A stretch of DNA of 64,000 nt from G963666705 sp963666705 (lineage in GTDB: Bacteria > Pseudomonadota > Alphaproteobacteria > CADEGL01). The stretch covers positions 248,001-312,000 of the forward strand of contig CAXXKO010000017.1 in NCBI GenBank assembly GCA_963666705.2, given 5' to 3'. Of this stretch, positions 1 to 11,427 are shown one piece after another (the stretch's first letter is position 1; each line of letters starts with the position of its first letter). The translations under genes and the position numbers were made by a program. The notes under the pieces were generated by a model, which made no database searches, had not been told where the DNA came from, and saw only the letters and a list, made by a program, of their open reading frames with translations.

Positions 1-1891
<1,891 letters not shown>

Positions 1892-2099
1892 GCTCCACCT
1901 CGCTCGCGGCCGGGCCGGGCGCGCGCCGCGGTTATGCGTTCGCTTCTGGCCGGATGGACGCGATGGTAGAGATTGGGCGTTGGGGCGTCAAAGCCGGCGC
2001 CGATTACACATGGCGGAAAATGCGCTAAGGTCCCAGGCGACGGCCACGGCCCGTGGCCGCGCCAGGATATCCCAGCGCCCAGCCTTGCCGCCCGCCGCC

Positions 2100-4778
2100 A
2101 TGCCCGAGCCCGTGAAGAAAGAGACGCCGGCCGCGTCTCCCATGATCGCGCAGTTCATGGAGATCAAGCGGGCCTATCCCGACTGCCTCCTGTTCTTCCG
2201 CATGGGCGATTTCTACGAGCTGTTCTTCGAGGACGCGGTCGGTGCCGCGGCGGCCCTCGACATCACGCTCACCAAGCGCGGCCGGCACGCGGGCGCGGAC
2301 ATCCCCATGTGCGGCGTGCCCGTGCACGCGGCTGATACCTACCTCGAGCGCCTCATCCGCAAGGGCTTCCGGGTCGCGGTCTGCGAGCAGGTCGAGGACC
2401 CGGCGCTGGCCAGGAAACGGGGCCCGAAAGCCGTCGTCCGGCGCGAGGTGGTCCGCGTCGTCACCCCCGGCACGCTCACCGAGGATACGCTGCTCGACGC
2501 CCGCCGGCACAACTACCTCGCCGCCATCGCCGACGCCCAGGGGCGCCTGGCCCTGGCCTGGCTCGATATGTCGACGGGCGACTTCCAGGTCCAGCCCCTC
2601 GCCGCGGCGGCCCTGTCCTCGGCCCTCGCGCGGTTGGCGCCCGGCGAGGTGCTCGTGCCCGACCGGCTGCTCGACCAGCCGGCCATCGCGGACGGGCTCG
2701 CGGAATGGCGCGACGTGCTCGTGCCCCAGCCCGGCAGCCGCTTCGACAGCGAAGGCGCGCGGCGCCGCCTCGAGGCGATCTACGGCGTCAAGGCCCTCGA
2801 CGCCTTCGGCGAGTTCGGGCGCGCCGAGGTGGCCGCCGCCGGGGCGCTGATCGACTATGTCGAGCTGACCCAGAAGGGCCGCCTGCCCCGCCTCGGCCGG
2901 CCGCGCCGGCTGGGCGCGGGCGCGGTCATGGAGATCGACGCCGCCACCAGGCGCAACCTCGAGCTCTCGGAAACCCTCGCCGGCCGTCGCCAGGGCAGCC
3001 TGCTCTCGGTCATCGACCGCACGGTGAGCGGTGCCGGCGCGCGCCTTCTCGCGACCCATTTGGCCGCGCCCCTGACCGACCCGGACGCGATCGGGCGCCG
3101 GCTCGACATGGTCCAGTTCTTCACCGATTCAGAGCCCATGCGCGCGGACGTGCGCGATATCCTGCGCCGCTGCCCCGATATCGAGCGCGCGCTCTCGCGC
3201 CTCACGGTGGGGCGCGGCGGGCCGCGGGACCTTGCCGGCATCGGCGACGGCTTGCGCTTCTCGGCGGCGCTCCGGACGGCGCTCTCGTCCACTGGCCTCG
3301 GATCGGGCCCGGCCGGCATCGCGGCCTGCCTCGAAGATTTCGGCCACCACGACGCGCTCGTCGACCGCCTTGCGACGGCGCTCGACGCGGCGCCGCCGCC
3401 GGTCGCGCGCGATGGCGGCTTCATCGCGCGGGGCTATCACGCGGCGCTCGACGAGCTGCGCACCCTGCGCGACGAGAGCCGGCGATTGATCGCCAACCTT
3501 CAGGGCCGCTATGCCGATGAGACCGGTATCCCGACCCTCAAGATCCGGCACAACAACGTGCTCGGCTATTTCATCGAGGTGACGGTGGCCAACGCCGCGA
3601 AGATGCCGACGGGCGCCGAATGCGCCTATATCCACCGCCAGACCATGGCCAGCGCGGTGCGCTACACCACCGTCGAGCTGGGCGAGCTCGAGGACAGAAT
3701 CGCCCGCGCGGCCGAGAAGGCGCTGGCGCTCGAGCTGCAGATCTTCGGCGAGCTGGTGGCCGAGGTTGCGGCCCAGGCCGACGATGTCGCGCTCGCGGCC
3801 CGGGCGCTCGCGGCCCTCGACGTGGCCGCCGGCCTGGCCGAGCTCGCCGTCGCCAGCCGCTACGCCCGGCCGGTGGTCGACCGCTCCCTCGCCTTCGCGA
3901 TTCGGGGCGGCCGCCACCCGGTGGTGGAAGCGGCGCTCGAATCGGCGGACGAGGGCGGCTTCGTCGCCAACGACTGCGACCTCTCGGTGACGGGCACGGG
4001 CGACGACAAGCGCCTGTGGCTCTTGACCGGCCCCAACATGGCCGGCAAGAGCACGTTCCTGCGCCAGAGCGCGGCCATCGCCATCCTCGCCCAGATGGGC
4101 AGCTTCGTACCGGCCGGGGCCGCCCGCATCGGCGTGGTCGACCGCCTCTTCAGCCGCGTGGGCGCGGCCGACGACCTAGCGCGCGGGCGCTCGACCTTCA
4201 TGGTCGAGATGGTGGAGGCGGCCGCCATCCTCAACCAGGCGGGCGAGCGGTCGCTCGTCATCCTGGACGAGATCGGCCGCGGCACGGCCACCTTCGACGG
4301 CCTCTCCATCGCCTGGGCGGCCGTCGAGCACCTGCACGAGGTGAACCGCTGCCGCGCCCTCTTCGCCACTCACTATCACGAGCTGACGGCGCTCGCCGCC
4401 AGGCTCTCCGGCCTCGCCTGCCACACCATGCGGGTCAAGGAATGGCAGGGCGACGTCGTGTTCCTGCACGAGGTGGCGCCAGGGACGGCCGACCGCTCCT
4501 ACGGCATCCACGTGGCGCGCCTGGCCGGTTTGCCGGGCGCCGCGATCGCCCGCGCCGAGCAGGTGCTGGAGACGCTCGAGAGGGGCGAGCAGGCCGGCGC
4601 CCTCGCCTCCCTCGCCGACGACCTACCCCTCTTCCGCGCCGTCCCGCCGCGCGCCGGCTCCTCGCCGGCCGCCGGCCCATCCGCGGTCGAGGAAGCCCTG
4701 GCCGAGGTCGAGCCCGACACCCTTACGCCGCGCGAGGCGCTCGAGGTCATTTACCGGCTCAAGGCCCTTCTGCCTTAG
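2100..4778 (+). CDS. mutS: DNA mismatch repair protein MutS
   Basis: Recognises mismatches and starts methyl-independent mismatch repair with MutL. The mismatch-binding domain is evident (FFRMGDFYELFFEDA near residue 37, with the Phe-X-Glu type recognition region). The C-terminal ABC ATPase has Walker A GPNMAGKST near residue 645 and Walker B LVILDEIGRGTATFDG. From ATG 2100 the protein is 892 residues, the usual size. The frame is open upstream, and an ATG at 2010 would add 30 low-complexity residues. I prefer 2100 because homologues begin shortly before the Pro-Met-hyphenated segment SPMIAQFMEIK; neither start has a convincing ribosome binding site. The last gene before glnD, it is 79 bases away and in the same direction. 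Confidence 0.95.
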   Translation: MPEPVKKETPAASPMIAQFMEIKRAYPDCLLFFRMGDFYELFFEDAVGAAAALDITLTKRGRHAGADIPMCGVPVHAADTYLERLIRKGFRVAVCEQVEDPALARKRGPKAVVRREVVRVVTPGTLTEDTLLDARRHNYLAAIADAQGRLALAWLDMSTGDFQVQPLAAAALSSALARLAPGEVLVPDRLLDQPAIADGLAEWRDVLVPQPGSRFDSEGARRRLEAIYGVKALDAFGEFGRAEVAAAGALIDYVELTQKGRLPRLGRPRRLGAGAVMEIDAATRRNLELSETLAGRRQGSLLSVIDRTVSGAGARLLATHLAAPLTDPDAIGRRLDMVQFFTDSEPMRADVRDILRRCPDIERALSRLTVGRGGPRDLAGIGDGLRFSAALRTALSSTGLGSGPAGIAACLEDFGHHDALVDRLATALDAAPPPVARDGGFIARGYHAALDELRTLRDESRRLIANLQGRYADETGIPTLKIRHNNVLGYFIEVTVANAAKMPTGAECAYIHRQTMASAVRYTTVELGELEDRIARAAEKALALELQIFGELVAEVAAQADDVALAARALAALDVAAGLAELAVASRYARPVVDRSLAFAIRGGRHPVVEAALESADEGGFVANDCDLSVTGTGDDKRLWLLTGPNMAGKSTFLRQSAAIAILAQMGSFVPAGAARIGVVDRLFSRVGAADDLARGRSTFMVEMVEAAAILNQAGERSLVILDEIGRGTATFDGLSIAWAAVEHLHEVNRCRALFATHYHELTALAARLSGLACHTMRVKEWQGDVVFLHEVAPGTADRSYGIHVARLAGLPGAAIARAEQVLETLERGEQAGALASLADDLPLFRAVPPRAGSSPAAGPSAVEEALAEVEPDTLTPREALEVIYRLKALLP

Positions 4779-4792
4779 GGCGCGGCGCCCTG

Positions 4793-4801
4793 TGCTATAT
4801 T
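4793..4801 (+). promoter_or_regulatory. Candidate extended -10 promoter for glnD
   Basis: TGCTATATT fits an extended -10 element (TG-N-TATAAT) placed 57 bases before the glnD ATG and just after the mutS stop. No matching -35 hexamer is visible, which is tolerated by extended -10 promoters. Sequence pattern only. Confidence 0.35.
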
Positions 4802-4857
4802 AGAGTCGCCCAACTCACTATGGCTGCGGCCCCTTGGGCCGCCAAGCGAAGGGCGGG

Positions 4858-7659
4858 ATGGCCAGGATCGCGAGGAAGCGCAACATCATCGACCGCCGCG
4901 CGCTGATCGCCGAGATCGACGCGCGCATGGCGTCGCGCGACCGGCCCCAGGGCCGCGCCGCCATCTTCGATCTCTTCCAATCGGCGCTCGACAGGGGCCG
5001 CGCCGAGATCCGCGCGCGCTTCGAGGGTGGTGCAGGCGGCGTCGAGACGGCCGCGGCCGGCGCCTTCCTCATGGACGGGATCGTGCGCCTCCTCTTCGGC
5101 TTCGCCACCGAGCGCGCCTACCCCCTCGGCAACCCGACGGCGGGCGAGCGCATGGCCGTCGTCGCCGTTGGCGGCTACGGCCGCGGCCAGATGGCGCCCT
5201 ATTCGGACGTCGATCTCCTGTTCCTCTCGCCCTACAAGGCGCCGGCGCACACCGAGCAGGTCGTCGAGTTCCTGCTCTATACCCTGTGGGACCTGGGCCT
5301 CGAGGTGGGCCATGCCACGCGCTCGCTCGACGATTGCATCCGGCTCGCCGGCAAGGACCTCACAATCCGCACCGGTATCCTCGAAGCGCGCTACCTGGCC
5401 GGCGACCGGCGCCTCTTCGGCCAGCTCCGGCGCCGCTTCGCGGCCGAGGTCATGGACGGCACCGAGCTTGCGTTCGTCACCGGGAAACTGGCCGAGCGCG
5501 ACCGCCGGCACCGGCGCCGCGGCGATTCGCGCTACGTCCTCGAGCCCAATATCAAGGAGGGCAAGGGCGGCCTGCGGGACCTCCACATGCTGCTGTGGAT
5601 CGCGCGCTACGTCTACCGCGTGGACAGCATCCACGGGCTGATCGAGCGCGGCGTGCTGACCAGCGGCGAGGCGCGGTCGTTCGCGAAGGCCGAGGCCTTC
5701 CTGTGGGCCGTGCGCTGCCGCCTCCACTACCTCTCCGGGCGGGCCGAGGAAGTGCTGACCTTCGACGTGCAGCCGGAGATGGGGCGCCGCCTCGCCTATA
5801 GGGACCGCGTCGGCATCCTCGGCGTTGAGCGCTTCATGAAGCACTATTTCCTCACGGCCAAGACCGTCGGCAACCTGACGCGCACCTTCTGTGCCGCCGT
5901 CGAGGCCGAATACCGCCAGCGCCCGCGCGCCTCCTCCGCCGCCTTCGAGCGCCACCCCGTCGACGGCTTCCTCATCGAGGGCGGGCGCCTCGTCATGCCG
6001 GCCGAGGACCATTTCGACCGCGACCCGACCAACCTCGTCCGGCTCTTCCATACCTCGCTCAACCGCAACCTCGACATCCATCCCAAGGCCATGCGGCTGG
6101 TCACGCGCAAGCTCGGCCTGATCGGCGACGCGCTGCGCGCCGAGCCCGAGGCCAATCGCCTCTTCATGGAGATCCTGACCTCGCCCAAGGGACCCAAATC
6201 GACCCTAAGGCGGCTCAACGAAGCCGGGGTGCTCGGCCGCTTCATCCCGGATTTCGGCCGCGTCGTGGCCCAGATGCAGTACGACATGTACCACGTCTAC
6301 ACGGTCGACGAGCACACCATCCAGGCCATCGATATCCTCAGCCGGATCGAGCGCGGACAGCTGCGCGAGGACCATCCGCTGTCGAGCGGAATCGTCCACA
6401 AGGTGCTGTCCCGCCGCGTGCTCTATCTCGCCCTGCTGCTGCACGACGTGGCCAAGGGGCGCGGTGGCAACCACCCCAAGCTCGGCGCGCGCATCGCCAG
6501 CCGGCTGGGGCCGCGCCTCGGCCTCGACGCGGCGGAGACGGACACCGCGGCCTGGCTCGTCCAGCACCACGTGGATATGAGCCAGTTCGCGTTTCAGCGC
6601 GACCTCGCGGACCCGAAAACGATCCGCGACTTCGTCGACCTGGTCCAGTCGCCCGAGCGCCTGCGCCTCCTGCTCGTGCTCACCGTCTGCGACATTCGCG
6701 CCGTCGGGCCGGGGGTGTGGAACGGCTGGAAGGCGGCGCTCCTGCGCGACCTCTATTACCGGGCCGAGGAGGTCATGTCCGACGGCCTCGCCACCATGCC
6801 GGCCGCGGCGCGGGTCGCCGCGGCGCAAGCGGCGCTCCGCGCCCTCCTCCCCGACTGGGGCGAGGCCGAGCTCGCCGGGCACCTGGCGCGCATGCGCCCG
6901 GCCTACTGGCTCGCCGCCGACGCGGAGGCGCTGGCGCGTGAGGCCAGGCTCGTGCGCGAGGCGGCATCCGGGGGCCAGCCCTTCGCCATCGACGTCCGCG
7001 TCGATCGCTTCCGCTCGATCACCGAGGTCACGGTCTGCGCCCGCGACCGGCCGGGCCTGTTCTCGCGCCTCGCGGGTGCCATGGCCGTGAGCCGGGCGAG
7101 CATCATGAGTGCGCGCATCGCCACCACGGCGGACGGCTTCGCGCTCGACAGCTTCCTCATCCAGCGCCCGCCGGCCGTGCCCGGGGCGGCCGAGTCGGCG
7201 TTCGACGACGAGCGGCGAATCGCCGGGCTGCGCACGGCCGTCGTCCAGAGCCTGGCGGATGAGCTCGACCCCATGGCCGAGCTTGCCGGCCGGCCCCAGC
7301 TGCCCGCGCGCGCGCGTCACTTCACGGTACCGCCCAGGGTCCTGATCGACGACCGGGCCAGCGCCACCCACACGGTGATCGAGGTCAACGGGCGCGACCG
7401 GGCCGGCCTCCTCTACGAGCTGACCCATGCCCTGACCGAGCTCGGCCTGCAGATTTCGAGCGCCAAGATCTCCACCTTCGGCGCCCAGGTGGTCGATGTG
7501 TTCTATGTGAAGGACGGCTTCGGCTTCAAGATCTCCCATCCCAAGCGCCTCGAGGCCATTCGCGCCCACCTCCTCGCCACCCTCGCCGGCCCCGGGGGCG
7601 AGACCGACGCGGAGAGCGATATGGCGTCGGCGGGCCGGCCGGTCGCGGCCGCGGAGTAG
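4858..7659 (+). CDS. glnD: Bifunctional uridylyltransferase/uridylyl-removing enzyme GlnD
   Basis: Senses glutamine and adds or removes UMP on PII proteins (GlnB/GlnK), setting nitrogen assimilation. The domain order is complete: a nucleotidyltransferase near residues 100-125 (GGYGRGQMAPYSDVDLLFL with the two catalytic Asp), the GlnE/GlnD linker, an HD phosphohydrolase near residue 525 (LLLHDVAKGRGGNH), and two ACT domains starting near 722 and 840. ATG 4858 is chosen over a TTG at 4834 because a purine-rich GAAGGGCGGG sits just upstream. That gives 933 residues, at the long end of the family. It is 79 bases downstream of mutS and 62 bases upstream of murJ. Confidence 0.95.
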   Translation: MARIARKRNIIDRRALIAEIDARMASRDRPQGRAAIFDLFQSALDRGRAEIRARFEGGAGGVETAAAGAFLMDGIVRLLFGFATERAYPLGNPTAGERMAVVAVGGYGRGQMAPYSDVDLLFLSPYKAPAHTEQVVEFLLYTLWDLGLEVGHATRSLDDCIRLAGKDLTIRTGILEARYLAGDRRLFGQLRRRFAAEVMDGTELAFVTGKLAERDRRHRRRGDSRYVLEPNIKEGKGGLRDLHMLLWIARYVYRVDSIHGLIERGVLTSGEARSFAKAEAFLWAVRCRLHYLSGRAEEVLTFDVQPEMGRRLAYRDRVGILGVERFMKHYFLTAKTVGNLTRTFCAAVEAEYRQRPRASSAAFERHPVDGFLIEGGRLVMPAEDHFDRDPTNLVRLFHTSLNRNLDIHPKAMRLVTRKLGLIGDALRAEPEANRLFMEILTSPKGPKSTLRRLNEAGVLGRFIPDFGRVVAQMQYDMYHVYTVDEHTIQAIDILSRIERGQLREDHPLSSGIVHKVLSRRVLYLALLLHDVAKGRGGNHPKLGARIASRLGPRLGLDAAETDTAAWLVQHHVDMSQFAFQRDLADPKTIRDFVDLVQSPERLRLLLVLTVCDIRAVGPGVWNGWKAALLRDLYYRAEEVMSDGLATMPAAARVAAAQAALRALLPDWGEAELAGHLARMRPAYWLAADAEALAREARLVREAASGGQPFAIDVRVDRFRSITEVTVCARDRPGLFSRLAGAMAVSRASIMSARIATTADGFALDSFLIQRPPAVPGAAESAFDDERRIAGLRTAVVQSLADELDPMAELAGRPQLPARARHFTVPPRVLIDDRASATHTVIEVNGRDRAGLLYELTHALTELGLQISSAKISTFGAQVVDVFYVKDGFGFKISHPKRLEAIRAHLLATLAGPGGETDAESDMASAGRPVAAAE

Positions 7660-7721
7660 CAGGGCGGAGCGTGCCCGCCAGCGCCTTTCCGGCGCCACGA
7701 TTATCCACTACACCTTCGGCC

Positions 7722-9284
7722 ATGGCGCTCCTGCGATTCACCGCGACCGTCGGCGGCTACACCATGCTGAGCCGCGTGCTCGGCTTCGTTCGCGACATCC
7801 TGATCGCCTCCTTCCTCGCCGCCGGCCCCGTCGCCGACGCCTTCTTCGTCGCCTTCCGCCTGCCCAACATGTTCCGCCGGCTGGTGGGGGAGGGCGCGAT
7901 GCTGAATGCGTTCGTACCCCTGTTCGCCCGCCGGCTCGAGGGCGAGGGGCGGGAGGCGGCCCTGCGCTTCGCCTGGGAGGCCTTCTCGGTCCTGCTCCAT
8001 GGCATGCTCGCGGCGCTGATCCTGGCCGAGCTCCTGATGCCCTGGCTGATCGCCGGCCTCGCGCCCGGGTTCGCGGGCGACCCGGCGCGCTTCGATCTCA
8101 CGGTCGAGCTCTCCCGGCTGACATTCGTCTATCTCCCGTTCATGGCGTTGGTCGCGCTTCTCGGCGGCGTGCTCAACGCCTTCTACCGCTTCGCCGCCCC
8201 GGCGGCGGCGCCGATCCTGCTCAACATCGTGCTCATCGCCGCGCTTCTCGGGCTCGGGCGGGTGCTGGAGACGCCGGGGCACGCGCTGGCCTGGGGCGTG
8301 GCGGCGGCCGGGGCGGCCCAGCTTCTGTGGCTCGCGATCGCCTGCCGGCGGGCAGGCGCCGCCATCCGCCTGCCCCGGCCGCGCCTCACGCCCGGGGTGC
8401 GGCGCCTGCTGCGGCTCATGCTGCCCGGCATCCTCGGGGCCGGCGTGCACCAGATCAACCTCGTGGTCAGCACGCTCATCGCCTCCTTCCAGGCGGGCGC
8501 GGTATCCTACCTCTACTACGCGGACCGCGTGACTCAGCTGCCCCTCGGCGTGGTCGGGGTCGCGGTCGGCGTGGCGCTGCTGCCGCTGCTCTCGCGCCAA
8601 CTGCGCGCGGACGGCGGGGCCGACGCCGCCAACAGCCAGAACCGGGCGCTCGAATTCGCCCTCTTCCTCACCCTGCCCGCGACGGCCGCCCTGGTCGCCA
8701 TCCCCATCCCGGTCATCACGGTGCTGTTCGAGCATGGCGCCTTCACGCCCGCCGACAGCCGCGCCACCGGCCTGGCCTTGGCCGCCTATGCCGCGGGCCT
8801 GCCGGCCTACGTCCTGGTCAAGGTCCTCTCGCCGGGCTATTTCGCGCGCGAGGACATGGTGACGCCGGTCAAGATCGCCGCCGCCGCCCTCCTGGCCAAT
8901 GTGGTGCTGGCCCTCGCCCTCATCGGCCCCATGCGCCATGTGGGCATCGCGTTGGCGACGGCGCTCGCGTCCTGGCTCAATGCCGGGCTCCTGGCGCTCG
9001 TCCTGTACCGGCGCGGGCATCTCGTCCCGGACGACCGGTTGCGCGGGCGGCTGCCGCGCATGGCGGCGGCGGCGGCGACGATGGGGCTCGCGCTGGCGGC
9101 GGCGGCATGGGTCCTCTCGGCCCCTCTCGGCGGCTCGGGGGCGGCGCGAATTGCGGCGCTGGCGGGGCTCGTCCTCGGCGGCCTCCTGCTCTACGCGGGT
9201 GCGGCGCACGTCCTCGGCGCGGCGCGGCTCGGCGAATTGAAGGCCGCCATGCGCCGCGCCGCGCCCGCTGCCCGGCAGGGTTGA
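7722..9284 (+). CDS. murJ: Lipid II flippase MurJ
   Basis: Inner-membrane MOP-superfamily flippase that exports the peptidoglycan precursor lipid II. The sequence is a run of hydrophobic helices, and the N-terminal hallmark (ATVGGYTMLSRVLGFVRD followed by VADAFFVAFRLPNMFRRL) begins within five residues of ATG 7722. Length is 520 residues, matching the family. A GTG at 7671 in the same frame would add 17 residues and has a better ribosome-binding-like GGGCGGAG just ahead. The family alignment favours 7722, so the start is uncertain. The order glnD-murJ-trpS is common in alphaproteobacteria. Confidence 0.94.
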   Translation: MALLRFTATVGGYTMLSRVLGFVRDILIASFLAAGPVADAFFVAFRLPNMFRRLVGEGAMLNAFVPLFARRLEGEGREAALRFAWEAFSVLLHGMLAALILAELLMPWLIAGLAPGFAGDPARFDLTVELSRLTFVYLPFMALVALLGGVLNAFYRFAAPAAAPILLNIVLIAALLGLGRVLETPGHALAWGVAAAGAAQLLWLAIACRRAGAAIRLPRPRLTPGVRRLLRLMLPGILGAGVHQINLVVSTLIASFQAGAVSYLYYADRVTQLPLGVVGVAVGVALLPLLSRQLRADGGADAANSQNRALEFALFLTLPATAALVAIPIPVITVLFEHGAFTPADSRATGLALAAYAAGLPAYVLVKVLSPGYFAREDMVTPVKIAAAALLANVVLALALIGPMRHVGIALATALASWLNAGLLALVLYRRGHLVPDDRLRGRLPRMAAAAATMGLALAAAAWVLSAPLGGSGAARIAALAGLVLGGLLLYAGAAHVLGAARLGELKAAMRRAAPAARQG

Positions 9285-9340
9285 CCGGGACCTGGCCAGC
9301 AGCCATAACTCGCGCCGCAAAACCCGCGGTTTTCAAGGCC

Positions 9341-10339
9341 ATGAACAGAATTTTCTCGGGCGTCCAGCCCACCGGAAACTTGCATCTCGGCAACTATCTC
9401 GGCGCCATCCGCAACTGGGTCCGCCTGCAGGATGAATTCGATTGCATCTATTGCATCGTCGACCTGCACGCCATTACCGTGTGGCAGGAGCCTGGGGAGC
9501 TGCGCGCCAACACCCGCGAGGTGACGGCCAGCCTGCTCGCGGCCGGCATCGATCCCCGGCGCAGCATCGTCTTCAACCAGAGCCAGGTGCCGGCCCATGC
9601 CGAGCTCGCCTGGATCTTCAACTGCGTGGCCCGGCTCGGCTGGCTCAACCGCATGACCCAGTTCAAGGAGAAGGCCGGCAAGCACCGCGAGAACGCGAGC
9701 GCCGGGCTCTACGTCTACCCTAACCTGATGGCCGCCGACATCCTCGTCCACAAGGCCACCCACGTGCCCGTGGGCGAGGATCAGACCCAGCATCTCGAGC
9801 TGTGCCGCGACATCGCCCAGAAGTTCAACCACGATTACGGCATCGAATACTTCCCGGTCATCGAGCCGCTCGTCATGGGGGCGGCGACGCGGGTGATGAG
9901 CCTGCGCGATGGCACCCGCAAGATGAGCAAGTCCGAGCCCTCCGCCGCCTCTCGCATCGACCTGACGGACGGGCCCGAAGAGATCGCGCGCAAGATCCGG
10001 CGGGCCAAGACCGATCCCGAGCCCCTGCCCGAGGCGGTCTCGGGCCTCGAGGGCCGGGCCGAGGCGGGCAATCTTCTCGGCATCTATGGCGCCCTCGCGG
10101 ATATCCCCCTCGAGGGGGCCGTGGCGCGCTTCGCGGGCGCCAGCTTCTCGGCCTTCAAGGATGCCCTGGCCGAGATCGCAATCGACAGGCTCGGCCCCAT
10201 GGGCGACGAGATGCAGCGGCTGATGGCCGATCCCGGCCATATCGATGCCGTGCTCCGCGACGGCGCCGGACGGGCAGAGGCGATCGCCGGGCCCCACCTC
10301 CGGGAAATCCAGGACATCGTCGGGTTCCTGCGCCCGTGA
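9341..10339 (+). CDS. trpS: Tryptophanyl-tRNA synthetase
   Basis: Class I aminoacyl-tRNA synthetase charging tRNA-Trp. The protein starts MNRIFSGVQPTGNLHLGNYLG, with the HIGH-equivalent HLGN near residue 14 and KMSKS at about residue 195 (RKMSKSEPSAA). Its 332 residues agree with the bacterial family. The same reading frame is open far upstream inside murJ, but only the ATG at 9341 begins at the conserved N-terminus. It lies 56 bases after murJ and may be co-transcribed with it. Confidence 0.96.
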   Translation: MNRIFSGVQPTGNLHLGNYLGAIRNWVRLQDEFDCIYCIVDLHAITVWQEPGELRANTREVTASLLAAGIDPRRSIVFNQSQVPAHAELAWIFNCVARLGWLNRMTQFKEKAGKHRENASAGLYVYPNLMAADILVHKATHVPVGEDQTQHLELCRDIAQKFNHDYGIEYFPVIEPLVMGAATRVMSLRDGTRKMSKSEPSAASRIDLTDGPEEIARKIRRAKTDPEPLPEAVSGLEGRAEAGNLLGIYGALADIPLEGAVARFAGASFSAFKDALAEIAIDRLGPMGDEMQRLMADPGHIDAVLRDGAGRAEAIAGPHLREIQDIVGFLRP

Positions 10340-10383
10340 ACGCGGATTCGGCTCTGAAAGGGCCGGGCGTGGTGAAATTGCCT

Positions 10384-10411
10384 TTGACCCTCGATTCGGG
10401 AAGAGTAAGCT
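10384..10411 (+). promoter_or_regulatory. Candidate sigma-70 promoter ahead of the TSUP gene
   Basis: TTGACC at 10384-10389 and TAAGCT at 10406-10411 are separated by 16 bases in the 170-base gap between trpS and the permease gene. The -10 match is modest. Pattern only. Confidence 0.3.
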
Positions 10412-10509
10412 AACCACCCCGAATCACGAGGGTTTTTCACTTTCCGGCCGGATTCCCGGCGCGGGCGGCGACGAGCCCCTTCAAGATCGAGTGGCCGCCG
10501 GCCCGTCCG

Positions 10510-11427
10510 ATGCAGATCTACCTCCCCATCGCCGAGATGTCCGTGGACGTGTTCCTGCTTCTCGGGCTGGGTGCCGGTGTCGGGTTCCTTTCGGGCATGT
10601 TCGGCGTCGGCGGCGGCTTCCTCATGACGCCCCTGCTCATCTTCATCGGCATCCCGCCGGCGGTGGCCGTGGCGAGCGAGGCGAACCACATCACCGCCTC
10701 CTCCGTCTCTGGCGCGCTCGCCCATTGGCGGCGGCGCGGGGTGGACTTCAAGATGGGCGCCGTCCTCCTGGCGGGGGGCCTGGTGGGCTCGGCCATCGGC
10801 GTCATCGTGTTCGGGCTGCTGCGCGGGGCCGGCCAGGTCGACCTTGTGATTCAGCTGTCCTACGTCTTGTTCCTGGGTATCCTCGGCCTCCTCATGCTGA
10901 CGGAAAGCATACGCGCGATCCTGCGCCGGCGGCGGAACGTGCCCGCCCGCCGCATGCGACAGCCCCGCTGGGTGCGGGCCTTGCCGCTCAAGATGCGCTT
11001 CCACAAATCGCGGCTCTATCTGAGCGCCATCCTGCCTTTCGGGATCGGCCTGTTCGTCGGCGTACTGGCGGGCCTCCTCGGCATTGGCGGCGGCTTCATC
11101 CTGGTCCCGGCCATGATCTATCTGATCGGCATGCCGACATCGGTGGTCATCGGCACCTCCCTGTTCCAGGTCATCTTCGTGACCGCCAACGTGACCTTCC
11201 TGCAGGCCGTCAACCACCAGACGGTCGATGTCCTCCTGGCCCTCTTCCTGCTGATTGGCGGCGTTGTCGGCGCGCAATACGGCGCCCGGTTCGGCTCCCG
11301 GCTGCCGGCCGAGCAGATGCGCGCCCTCCTGGCCCTCATGGTGCTGGCGATTTGCGGCAAGCTGGTCTTCGATCTGGTCGCGCATCCCAACGACCTTTAT
11401 TCCATCCAGGTCCTGGCTGGCGTATGA
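10510..11427 (+). CDS. TSUP (TauE/SafE) family membrane permease
   Basis: Predicted inner-membrane transporter of the sulfite/organosulfonate exporter family; its substrate cannot be read from the sequence. The 305 residues contain two homologous halves. Each starts with a glycine-rich helix (GAGVGFLSGMFGVGGGFLMTP near residue 20 and GVLAGLLGIGGGFILVP near residue 185), the usual duplicated TSUP signature, separated by a basic cytoplasmic loop (RAILRRRRNVPARR). The stop overlaps the ATG of the next gene, so the two are probably translated together. The neighbour, a TIGR02186-like exported protein, is a frequent partner in alphaproteobacteria. Confidence 0.88.
   Translation: MQIYLPIAEMSVDVFLLLGLGAGVGFLSGMFGVGGGFLMTPLLIFIGIPPAVAVASEANHITASSVSGALAHWRRRGVDFKMGAVLLAGGLVGSAIGVIVFGLLRGAGQVDLVIQLSYVLFLGILGLLMLTESIRAILRRRRNVPARRMRQPRWVRALPLKMRFHKSRLYLSAILPFGIGLFVGVLAGLLGIGGGFILVPAMIYLIGMPTSVVIGTSLFQVIFVTANVTFLQAVNHQTVDVLLALFLLIGGVVGAQYGARFGSRLPAEQMRALLALMVLAICGKLVFDLVAHPNDLYSIQVLAGV

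Noticed and set aside
1892..2099. Promoters in the maeB-mutS divergent gap
   Set aside because: Several partial hexamer matches exist but none with both boxes convincing.
8327..9340. N-terminal extension of TrpS through murJ
   Set aside because: The frame is open but lies inside murJ, and TrpS homology begins exactly at ATG 9341.
10245..11423. Extension of the TIGR02186-like protein upstream
   Set aside because: It overlaps trpS and the whole permease gene out of frame; the signal peptide begins at 11424.
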